Shown: positions 14,671-23,180 of the stretch, one piece after another | Layout: the number at the start of each line of letters is the position of its first letter | Numbering within the stretch: position 1 is the first letter of the stretch | Assembly (NCBI GenBank): GCA_902531985.1 | Contig: CACAGG010000005.1 | Location: 1 to 47,189, forward strand | Reading direction: 5' to 3' | DNA from: an uncultured marine group III euryarchaeote | Lineage (GTDB): Archaea > Thermoplasmatota > Poseidoniia > MGIII > CG-Epi1 | DNA: 47,189 nt | Translations under genes and position numbers: made by a program | The notes under the pieces: generated by a model | Told to the model about the DNA's origin: nothing | Database searches by the model: none | What the model saw: only the letters and a program-made list of their open reading frames with translations

Positions 14671-17247
14671 GTGAGAAGAATAAGTTTAGCAATAACATTT
14701 TTATTTGTTATTTTATTTACTTTTTCAAACGTTCATTCTGAGAAAGAGCCAGTTTGGCAATATTATTCCACGGATTCAATATCGTCCGTAGAAATTTCCG
14801 ATGATTCAGTAAATATATCTGCTACCTATGCTAAAACAGTCTCACTGTGGAGAAATGATACTTCAACACCTTACAACTCAAAAACAGTTGGTCTAGGTAT
14901 AACTTCTATGGATATGTCTGCCAACGGGAAATATGTAGTTACAGGAGAAGAAGCAGATACTACGATTACGCTTTGGGATGAAGGTTCAATGAAATGGGAT
15001 AAGACTGACTTTTTCCTGAGTCTCATTGATCTCGACATAAATCCAAATGGCACTCATATTGCAGTTGTTGATTTTAAAAATGTATATTATTTTTCTACTA
15101 ATTCAGATACAGAAATCTGGGTTGATAACTATGCAAGTGATAGTATGTCTTCCGTTGCTATCTCTCCAAACAATCAATACATTGCAGCAGGAACTGAAGA
15201 TGGTAATGTTTATGTTTACGATACTTCTAGTTCAGATGCAGCTTGGTACCATTCGAATACTTTAGATGGAAAAATAACGGATTTAGATTTTTCAAGTGAC
15301 AGTAATTATCTAATTATAGGTTCTGAAAATGGTAAAATTTACATTTACGATTCGGAGGGAGATACTCCATTACTAGAATATGGTCAGCTTGATTATGTGA
15401 CTTGTGTCTCAGGAAGTTCTAATCCAAATCACTATGCTTTTGGAACAGATGCAGGTTTGATTACTCTTTTAGATTTGTCAACTGATTTCAAATTATGGGA
15501 TAAAAATATTGGAGGTTCTATCAATGGTTTGGATTTTAATGGAGATGCAAAATATTTGGTAGCCGGTTCAAGCAACAGGAAATTGGTTTTAGTGAATGTA
15601 AGCGATGGAGATGAGCTGTGGAGAACATCAGTATTTGGGGAAATAAATGATTTATCTATGTCCTACAGAGGTCAAAATATAATTGTAGGGACAGATTCAG
15701 GATTAGCCCTTTATTATGAAAACCAGCTTGATAATCAAGCTCCAACAGTCACAATTGAAAACGTTAATCCGACTACAACATTACCCGGAAATTTAGTTAG
15801 CATGGTTGGTTCAGCTTCAGATTCAGATGGAATAGTTATTGAATATTTGTGGCATTCTAGTATAGATGGCAATATTTCTACTGAGTCTAACTTTACAATA
15901 TCCAATCTGAGCCAAGGCTACCATGTAATATCTTTCAGTGCAATGGACAATGAAGGCAAATGGAGTAAACCAGTAACAATTGATGTAGGGATTGGAGATT
16001 TCCCTGAAGCTACGATAGATTCAATTTCAGGTTGTAATTCAATAGATAATTGCGTTCTTAATGAAGGGACAATTATTGAATTTCAAGGGTCTGCAGTTTC
16101 GGAAGCTTCCGAAGATGCTGAAGTTATTGGATACCAATGGGAATCTAATTTGGATGGTTTCTTGTCGGACCAATCCTCATTTAGTACTTCTTCATTAACT
16201 TTAGGTTCACACATAATAATTTTTAGAGCTGTAAATGACATTGGCTTTTGGTCATCTAATGTAACCGCAAATGTTCTGGTTAATGGCGTTCCTGTATTGA
16301 ATTCAGTAAATTTTGATTCTAATGTAGTTGCTGGACAGAGTTTAGTGATGTATGCGGAAGCTTCAGATCCTGACGGAAATGAATTAACTTACACTTGGAC
16401 GTCTGAAACTTTATTTTTTGCAAATGGAGCAAATTTGTATGAAAGTTCAGAAAACGGATCCAGTGTAGTTACTTCAGATTCAGATATTGGTGAAAAGTTA
16501 GTTTATTTGATGGTGACCGACTCATTAGGGGCTTCAAGTGGATCATTTACAATTACAATTAATGTTCTTTCTCCTCCATTAGTATCGGCTATTTGTGACG
16601 AAGAAGCAGTACTTGATCAAGAATTACTATTTACAGCCATAGCTAGCGATAAAGGTGGAGGCAGAATTATATCTTATGAATGGGATTTTGATAGCTCCAC
16701 TGGCGATATTGATACGCTTGATTTTCAAGGGGCTGATTTTGCCACTTATTCATACAATTACACCCCTCCTGAATCTTCATTTTTAGTAGTAGTTAGAGTT
16801 ACTGACGATGATGGTCTAACGGCTAGAGATACATGTACAGTTTCCATAGTTGCAGACACAACGTCTAAATCTAGCGAAAGTTCATCTTCATCAGGTAATG
16901 ATCTGGGTTCTATTACAGAAATTGCAAACCCCCCAGTCATAATTGGAATTCTTCTAATAATTGGAGCCATAGGTGCTGTAATTTACTATCTAAATAGGGA
17001 GGAAGAATCGTCTTCTTATGAACCGTCTTCTAAACCTGCGCCAATCTCAGGTTCAGAATTTATGGATTCTGTAGTTCCAGAAAAATCCCCAGTTAAAGAG
17101 CGTAGAGTCAGAAAAAGGAAAGTTGTTAGAGAAACAATGACTATTGAATGCCCTGAGTGTGCTGCAAGAATGGACATTCCTAAAGTTTCAGGAACTCAGG
17201 AGATTAAGTGTTTAGAATGTGGTCTAGAGGGTGAAATAGAGCTGTAG
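14671..17247 (+). CDS. Exported WD40/PQQ-like beta-propeller plus PKD-like domains, TM helix and cytosolic C-terminal zinc ribbon
   Basis: GTG start; signal peptide ISLAITFLFVILFTFSNVHS; repeats such as SMSSVAISPNNQYIAAGTEDGNVYVYD; PKD-like SASDSDGIVIEYLWHS...; TM VIIGILLIIGAIGAVIYYL; tail IECPECAARMDIPK...IKCLECGLEGEIEL. Confidence 0.82.
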   Translation: MRRISLAITFLFVILFTFSNVHSEKEPVWQYYSTDSISSVEISDDSVNISATYAKTVSLWRNDTSTPYNSKTVGLGITSMDMSANGKYVVTGEEADTTITLWDEGSMKWDKTDFFLSLIDLDINPNGTHIAVVDFKNVYYFSTNSDTEIWVDNYASDSMSSVAISPNNQYIAAGTEDGNVYVYDTSSSDAAWYHSNTLDGKITDLDFSSDSNYLIIGSENGKIYIYDSEGDTPLLEYGQLDYVTCVSGSSNPNHYAFGTDAGLITLLDLSTDFKLWDKNIGGSINGLDFNGDAKYLVAGSSNRKLVLVNVSDGDELWRTSVFGEINDLSMSYRGQNIIVGTDSGLALYYENQLDNQAPTVTIENVNPTTTLPGNLVSMVGSASDSDGIVIEYLWHSSIDGNISTESNFTISNLSQGYHVISFSAMDNEGKWSKPVTIDVGIGDFPEATIDSISGCNSIDNCVLNEGTIIEFQGSAVSEASEDAEVIGYQWESNLDGFLSDQSSFSTSSLTLGSHIIIFRAVNDIGFWSSNVTANVLVNGVPVLNSVNFDSNVVAGQSLVMYAEASDPDGNELTYTWTSETLFFANGANLYESSENGSSVVTSDSDIGEKLVYLMVTDSLGASSGSFTITINVLSPPLVSAICDEEAVLDQELLFTAIASDKGGGRIISYEWDFDSSTGDIDTLDFQGADFATYSYNYTPPESSFLVVVRVTDDDGLTARDTCTVSIVADTTSKSSESSSSSGNDLGSITEIANPPVIIGILLIIGAIGAVIYYLNREEESSSYEPSSKPAPISGSEFMDSVVPEKSPVKERRVRKRKVVRETMTIECPECAARMDIPKVSGTQEIKCLECGLEGEIEL

Positions 17248-17300
17248 TCGAGGCATACTGCTATTTTATAGGGAATGTTGTATAGGGATTTATTGTAAAG

Positions 17301-17807
17301 ATGAAACGCGTAAAACTCATCAATGACCCTGCCGAATTAGTGGCACTTTTTAGAGCAGTAGATTCTAAGGAAAGACGTGATGTGCTCACGACACTAGCCG
17401 AAGGTTGGACTATGATTAGTGATTTGGTCTCTCAACATGGTGAGGGAGCATATGAAGCAATAACTTACTTTGAGAAATTTAAGTTGGTAGAATCAAGATG
17501 GGAAGTTAATAATGAAAGTGGTAGGCCTGAAAAAGGATACCGTACATTTTACAATGCATTTCAAGTTTCAACATCTTTAACCTTTGATGAAACGCAGGAA
17601 TTATTGACTGTTGTTCTCATGCCTGAAAAGAAGTTTAAAGATTTAGAATCGAAAATAGTTGAAATTATCGGTGATGAAGGTACATTTGCAAATGATGTTT
17701 CTAGAGATTTAGGTCTTACTTCGCTGACACTGAAAGGCTTAGTACGCCGTTCCGTTAAGTTTGATTTTAAAGGTCATAATTTAGTTCCATTGAAAGCGGA
17801 GGATTAG
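17301..17807 (+). CDS. ArsR-like winged-helix transcriptional regulator
   Basis: DPAELVALFRAVDSKERRDVLTTLAEGWTMISDLV...GAYEAITYFEKFKLVESRWE. Confidence 0.68.
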   Translation: MKRVKLINDPAELVALFRAVDSKERRDVLTTLAEGWTMISDLVSQHGEGAYEAITYFEKFKLVESRWEVNNESGRPEKGYRTFYNAFQVSTSLTFDETQELLTVVLMPEKKFKDLESKIVEIIGDEGTFANDVSRDLGLTSLTLKGLVRRSVKFDFKGHNLVPLKAED

Positions 17808-17818
17808 GAGGAATAATA

Positions 17819-18352
17819 GTGGATGATCTAGATATTGATGGAAGTTTACCGGGACAAGATTTAGAAGAAGAAGAGATACAAGAAGAGATTCGTCGTGAGG
17901 AAGATTCTAATGAACGCTTTACGCCAACATCCCCTCTTTCTATGAGGGGGACTGACGATAACGGAGATTCACAAAGGGGTATGTTGTATCTAATAGCAGG
18001 TGCAGGTTACGGTACTCTTGTAGTCTACTTAGTTTTAGTTATTCAGCAAGGAATGAATATACCTCTACTGACTTCTGGTGAAGTATCAGATAAATCAGGA
18101 GCTCTTTCTACAGCAGTCTTAATTTCTGCAATGGTTTATGTTACAATATGGTTTTTTATGTCTGGAAAAAATCATTCATTTTTCACGGAAGATCCAGACA
18201 AAGCTAAATTTTACGCAGGAATCATAGGTCTAGCTGCTTTAGTTATTATAGCGATTAGTTGGGAAGACCACCAAAGAGAGATGATAATTTCAGCAATTTT
18301 AACAGCCATTTCTACATGGTCTTATATCAGATCTTCTGAAATGAAAGCTTAA
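17819..18352 (+). CDS. Small multi-TM membrane protein, unknown function
   Basis: GTG start preceded by ggagg; acidic N-terminus then ~4 hydrophobic segments. Confidence 0.62.
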   Translation: MDDLDIDGSLPGQDLEEEEIQEEIRREEDSNERFTPTSPLSMRGTDDNGDSQRGMLYLIAGAGYGTLVVYLVLVIQQGMNIPLLTSGEVSDKSGALSTAVLISAMVYVTIWFFMSGKNHSFFTEDPDKAKFYAGIIGLAALVIIAISWEDHQREMIISAILTAISTWSYIRSSEMKA

Positions 18353-18353
18353 T

Positions 18354-19772
18354 CTAATGTCGCCACATTGGAAGAACTGAGTCATAGCCGGCAATTGGCA
18401 CTCCAGTCATAGCAGCAGTATTTTGATCATTAGTTCTAAGATTATCAGTTCCTAAATCATTTATGTTCCCAACACCCAAAGACCCAACAATTTTCGAGAG
18501 CTCCACACCGAAATCTTTTAGTTTTGAATTAGAACATTCAGTTTCCAGAAACATTCCAGATGCCCCTAATGCAAGTAATTTAGCAGCAAACTTGCTCTCT
18601 AGTTTTTTGCAAGATGCAAGTATGATTAAATTTTGGTTATGAGGTCTTGCAGCAGTTATTGCAGTTTCAATCGGCATTTCTCTGGAAACTAATATCACGC
18701 CTTCGGCTCCAGATTTTGAAATTATATTCAAATCGTTCTCCACATCTCCAGCTTCCAATCTGACCATTATCGGGATTCTTTTAGAAGTACTTTGCCTTAT
18801 TAATTCAACAATGAATGCTAAATCTGTAGGCCTTTTCATATCTAGTCTCCTATTTATTTCAGTAGCTTCCAAATCGATTATAGCCATATTAGCAGAATCT
18901 AGATTGTTAGGAGATTTGTCATTTATTTCCCACGTGGAATAACTAGGAGCATTCTTCCCAGTCCAAAGTAAAGGGATGGTTAGATTCAATGGTTCTTCTT
19001 TTCCTTTACCAATTGAAAGCGACATTTCTAAATCATCAAGGTGCAATGCTCTTGGCCGTCTACTAAGCTTAGCATTTACTAAAAGTAATGAGTCCTCAAT
19101 TGAATTATCATTTTTTTCTTCATTTTTTATACTTGTAGATCTAAAATTTCCCGTAATTGTTTTGAAATTTAAGCGATCGGGATTAACGCCGTAATCTCTC
19201 AATGTTTTCTGGATAACTCTCAAATCAGTTGGCGAAGTATTTTTAGCATTAAGATTTTGGTTTTGGTCAAATTCTCCGGCGATAAAAATTTTCCCACCAG
19301 ACATCATTTTCCCTATGTCTCCTAAAACATCTCCACAAACAATTATATTTCCTCCACTCATACAAGTAGCCAAGTCACCTCTTACATTTTCAGATATTAT
19401 TAGGTCTCCCCCCTTCATTGAAGGGCCTACATTACCTTCAGATGAACCTTGGATAACTATGATTCCTCCAGTCAAACAATGGCCAACGCCTTCATCACAA
19501 TTTCCATTTATTATAATTTCTCCAAGATTCATCCCATTGCCGACAAATCTTCCGGCATCTCCATTTAATATAATGTTAGTACCGTTATTTACTCCGGCAA
19601 AATTATCACCAGCTTCTCCATCAAAGGTAAGATTCTTTCCAGAAGGCATATTGACTGCAATGCAAGGTTGAGAATTTAGATTTGTTACTTTTGCAGAATC
19701 ATGCGTTTCAAGCCTTTTACGTAACTGCTCGTTTATTACGCTGGAACTCCAGGAATTTTCAGAATCTGGCAT
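18354..19772 (-). CDS. Glutamate synthase GXGXG-type beta-helix domain fused to a degenerate GltB/FMN-barrel-like domain
   Basis: GEAGDNFAGV...GDAGRFVGNGMNLGEIIINGNCDEGVGHCLTGGIIVIQGSSEGNVGPSMKGGDLII...GDIGKMMSGGKIFIAGEF. ATG at 19772, 3 bp beyond the upstream gene's stop, preferred over the tracked start at 19835. Confidence 0.75.
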   Translation of the reverse strand: MPDSENSWSSSVINEQLRKRLETHDSAKVTNLNSQPCIAVNMPSGKNLTFDGEAGDNFAGVNNGTNIILNGDAGRFVGNGMNLGEIIINGNCDEGVGHCLTGGIIVIQGSSEGNVGPSMKGGDLIISENVRGDLATCMSGGNIIVCGDVLGDIGKMMSGGKIFIAGEFDQNQNLNAKNTSPTDLRVIQKTLRDYGVNPDRLNFKTITGNFRSTSIKNEEKNDNSIEDSLLLVNAKLSRRPRALHLDDLEMSLSIGKGKEEPLNLTIPLLWTGKNAPSYSTWEINDKSPNNLDSANMAIIDLEATEINRRLDMKRPTDLAFIVELIRQSTSKRIPIMVRLEAGDVENDLNIISKSGAEGVILVSREMPIETAITAARPHNQNLIILASCKKLESKFAAKLLALGASGMFLETECSNSKLKDFGVELSKIVGSLGVGNINDLGTDNLRTNDQNTAAMTGVPIAGYDSVLPMWRH

Positions 19773-19776
19773 AACG

Positions 19777-20757
19777 TTAGTGACCTCTTGTAACCATGTA
19801 TTCCAATAATTCTTCAAATAATTGGCGAGCTTCATTTTGAGGATATTTAGATAGAGTCTTACGAGCTCCTTCTAAGTATCCATTAGCTTGTTTATGGCAA
19901 GCTTCTAAGGCTCCGCACCTTTCCATAATTATGACCGCTTCTTTTACATCTTTATCGTTATTTTTAGAATCTAGTATATTTATGAGTCTAGTTCGATCAG
20001 TTTCATTAGTTCGATTTAGAGCTTCAATAGCCAACAAGGTTCTCTTTCCCTGCCTTATATCTGAACCAGAAGGTTTACCTAGGATTTCTTCGGAAGCAGT
20101 TGCATCTAGATAATCATCCCAGATTTGGAAGCCAAGCCCAACATCGGTTGCCATTTGTTCTAATTCTCGGGCTTCTTTTTCAGTAGTTCCCCCTATTTTT
20201 GCACCTCCGTAAGCTGCAGCCCCAAACAAGATTGAGGTTTTTAATCGAATCATTTCTAAATATTCACTAGCATCTACGGTTTCCTCTTCTTCAAAATTTA
20301 TGTCCATTTGTTGTCCTTCGGCAATTTTCCTAACAACATATGCAACATTTTTTACTAAATCTGCTTTGATAAAATCTTCAACATCACTATCTGTTATCAT
20401 TTCGAAAGCATATGCGAATAAAGTGTCCCCAGCCAGTATTGCTGTTGAAAGGCCATATATCGTATGACAAGCATCTACTCCATGTCTTAAATCATCATCA
20501 TCCATTACATCGTCATGTACAAGTGTAAAATTATGTATTGTTTCTAAGGCCGTTGCAAAAGGGATTGCCTTATTAGAATCTCCCCCAACCATATCACAAG
20601 TAATCAGAGCCATAACGGGCCTTAATCTTTTACCACCTGCTAGAGGGATGTGTGCACTTGCATTGTAGAGCTTTTTAGGCTCTCTAATTCGGAGATATTT
20701 TTCAAGTGCATCATTTATTGGTTTGGCTTTTATAGCTAGTTTTTCTTTTAAAGTCAT
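19777..20757 (-). CDS. idsA: Polyprenyl (geranylgeranyl) diphosphate synthase
   Basis: GGKRLRPVMALI; first Asp-rich motif HDDVMDDDDLRHG; second WDDYLDATA. Confidence 0.93.
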   Translation of the reverse strand: MTLKEKLAIKAKPINDALEKYLRIREPKKLYNASAHIPLAGGKRLRPVMALITCDMVGGDSNKAIPFATALETIHNFTLVHDDVMDDDDLRHGVDACHTIYGLSTAILAGDTLFAYAFEMITDSDVEDFIKADLVKNVAYVVRKIAEGQQMDINFEEEETVDASEYLEMIRLKTSILFGAAAYGGAKIGGTTEKEARELEQMATDVGLGFQIWDDYLDATASEEILGKPSGSDIRQGKRTLLAIEALNRTNETDRTRLINILDSKNNDKDVKEAVIIMERCGALEACHKQANGYLEGARKTLSKYPQNEARQLFEELLEYMVTRGH

Positions 20758-21425
20758 TCACAAGTCCCCATATTATGCAATAAATTGTCTTCCACAGCAC
20801 TCAGATTATCTAAGGAGTTCCATATGTTGTTCAAAAAGTTTTCCTTAATCAACCGAAACCAGGGGCCGATTTTATTATTTTTATCATTAAATATGGCCTC
20901 TAGTTGCTCAGGATTAACATATCTTATTTCTTCAATTTCGATTTTATTTAGATTTGTTTCAAAATCACACATTATAGCAAAAATGTAATCGATTTCATGT
21001 TCAACCCATTTTGCATCAGCCCGTGCTTTGTATTTCATTTTAGTAATATATTGTAAATCATCAAGGTTTATCTTTTTGGAATCAATTCCAAGTTCTTGCT
21101 CAAGTTTCCTTTTTGCAGCACCTTTAGCACCTTCAATTCCGCTTATTTCAGAGTCCATGTACAAAGGATGGCTGCAACAACTGTTGGCCCATATTGAGGG
21201 AAAGGTAATCTTCTCTTTTGCTCTTTTCTGAATTAATAATTCTCCAGAAGTATTGAACAAAAGAACGCTAAATGCCCGGTGCAATTTTCCTTCATGCATA
21301 TGGCAATTAACTTTTGAATCCTTACCCAAGATGTTATCATTTTCATCAACAAGAATGCATTCCTCTTGCATCATTACAACTTGTTCAGCATCGTAACCTC
21401 CAAGTTCAGATTTTTGGCCTACCAT
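20754..21425 (-). CDS. idi: Isopentenyl-diphosphate delta-isomerase type 1 (Nudix fold)
   Basis: CHMHEGKLHRAFSVLLFN...LLIQKRAKEKITFPSIWANSCCSHPL...KWVEHEIDYIFA. Confidence 0.92.
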   Translation of the reverse strand: MVGQKSELGGYDAEQVVMMQEECILVDENDNILGKDSKVNCHMHEGKLHRAFSVLLFNTSGELLIQKRAKEKITFPSIWANSCCSHPLYMDSEISGIEGAKGAAKRKLEQELGIDSKKINLDDLQYITKMKYKARADAKWVEHEIDYIFAIMCDFETNLNKIEIEEIRYVNPEQLEAIFNDKNNKIGPWFRLIKENFLNNIWNSLDNLSAVEDNLLHNMGTCE

Positions 21426-21502
21426 TGCATTACTATCAAGAGTCTGATTAAAAGTATAATAGTCAAGCTAAGCTCTTTATTTTGCCTTTGGTCTAGGATA
21501 GT

Positions 21503-23014
21503 ATGAGTAACCTTGAATTTCTCAGCGAATTGGGTATTGATGACGTCAATTTAGGCGGTTTTTCTACAGAATGGTTTGGTTCAGGTAGTGATTTGGAATC
21601 TATAGCTCCAAGTACTGGAGACAAAATTGCTACTATTAGACAGTGCTCTTCAGGAGATTATGAAAGGATAATGCAAGATACTTCTAATATTTTTAGAAAG
21701 TGGCGTATGGAGCCAGCGCCAAAGCGCGGAGAAGTCGTTAGGTTATTAGCTAATGAGTTTAGAAAAAATAAGACATCTCTTGGTAAGTTAATATCATGGG
21801 AAATGGGTAAGATACAAGCTGAAGGTGAGGGTGAAGTTCAAGAAATGATAGACATTGCAGATTATGCAGTTGGTCTTAGTAGACAACTTTACGGTAAGAC
21901 TATGCATTCGGAACGGCCTAATCACAGAATGTATGAGCAATGGCACCCTCTCGGAACTGTAGGGATAGTTACAGCCTTTAATTTCCCAGGAGCTGTATGG
22001 GCTTGGAATGCAATGATAGCAGCAGTTTGTGGAGATGTAATGGTTTGGAAGCCCTCATCGAAAACACCCCTTACAGCAATTGCAATTCAAAAAATGGTTA
22101 ATCGAGTTTTAGATCCTTTGGGTTGGAATGGAGTAATGTCTCTATTGGTTGGTTCAAGTAGAGATGTAGGTGAAATGTTAATACACGATAGAAGAGTTCC
22201 TTTAGTTTCAGCTACAGGTTCTTGTAATATGGGGCGTAAAATTGGTGAGGCTGTTGCTAAAAGGTTGGGTAGATCTTTGCTAGAATTAGGTGGGAATAAT
22301 GGAATAATTGTTATGCCTGATGCAGATCCTGAACTAGCTCTTCGAGCAGTACTTTTTGGAGCTGTAGGTACTACAGGACAAAGATGTACAACAACTAGGC
22401 GTTTATTTTTGCACAAGGATGTTTCTGAAGAAATGAGTAAGCGTTTAGTAAAATCTTATTCTCAAATTAATATTGGCAATCCTTTAGATTCAGATACAAT
22501 AATGGGGCCTTTAGTTGATGGAGGGGCAGTAAAAGATTTTGAAAATGCACTAGATATAATTAAGAAACAAGGCGGCGAAATTCTTTGTGGAGGCAATAGA
22601 ATAGATATTCCAGGATTCTTCGTAGAACCTACCATTGTAAAAGCAAATCTTGAGATGGAAATTACTAGGGAGGAGACTTTTGCTCCGATATTATACTTAT
22701 TTGAGTTTGAAACACTAGATGAAGCCATTTCAGCTCATAATTCCGTAGATCAAGGATTATCTTCATCAATATTCACTAGAGATATGCAATCAGTAGAGAA
22801 TTTCCTTTCCCATGCAGGAAGTGATTGCGGTATTGCAAATGTTAACATTGGAACTAGTGGTGCTGAAATAGGTGGTGCTTTTGGAGGAGAAAAAGATACT
22901 GGCGGGGGTCGGGAAGCAGGTTCTGATTCTTGGAAAGCATACATGAGAAGGCAGACCAATACACTTAATTGGTCCGATGAATTACCTCTAGCACAAGGGA
23001 TAAAATTTGGATAA
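21503..23014 (+). CDS. Aldehyde dehydrogenase, ALDH7/antiquitin (aminoadipic semialdehyde dehydrogenase)-like
   Basis: GIVTAFNFPGAVWAWN; RSLLELGGNNGIIV; GTTGQRCTTTRRLFLH; IGGAFGGEKDTGGGREAGSDSWKAYMRRQTNTLN. Confidence 0.9.
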   Translation: MSNLEFLSELGIDDVNLGGFSTEWFGSGSDLESIAPSTGDKIATIRQCSSGDYERIMQDTSNIFRKWRMEPAPKRGEVVRLLANEFRKNKTSLGKLISWEMGKIQAEGEGEVQEMIDIADYAVGLSRQLYGKTMHSERPNHRMYEQWHPLGTVGIVTAFNFPGAVWAWNAMIAAVCGDVMVWKPSSKTPLTAIAIQKMVNRVLDPLGWNGVMSLLVGSSRDVGEMLIHDRRVPLVSATGSCNMGRKIGEAVAKRLGRSLLELGGNNGIIVMPDADPELALRAVLFGAVGTTGQRCTTTRRLFLHKDVSEEMSKRLVKSYSQINIGNPLDSDTIMGPLVDGGAVKDFENALDIIKKQGGEILCGGNRIDIPGFFVEPTIVKANLEMEITREETFAPILYLFEFETLDEAISAHNSVDQGLSSSIFTRDMQSVENFLSHAGSDCGIANVNIGTSGAEIGGAFGGEKDTGGGREAGSDSWKAYMRRQTNTLNWSDELPLAQGIKFG

Positions 23015-23015
23015 T

Positions 23016-23180
23016 ATGAGTGAAGACGAAAGACAATATATGAAAGTTCCGAAAGAACATGCTGAAGTTATGATGGGTAAGTTGGTTGATGCAGGCTTAA
23101 TTGATGAGGATGCAGAAGTTCTCTGGGAAGGGGATTTTGTTTCTTTTCCACTAATTTCCAGTTTATCTGAAGAAGATTAA
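23016..23180 (+). CDS. 54-aa protein resembling a free-standing Trm5/Taw2 N-terminal (D1) domain
   Basis: Not in the supplied ORF track. MSEDERQYMKVPKEHAEVMMGKLVDAGLIDEDAEVLWEGDFVSFPLISSLSEED*. Follows the ALDH stop by 1 nt. Confidence 0.6.
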   Translation: MSEDERQYMKVPKEHAEVMMGKLVDAGLIDEDAEVLWEGDFVSFPLISSLSEED

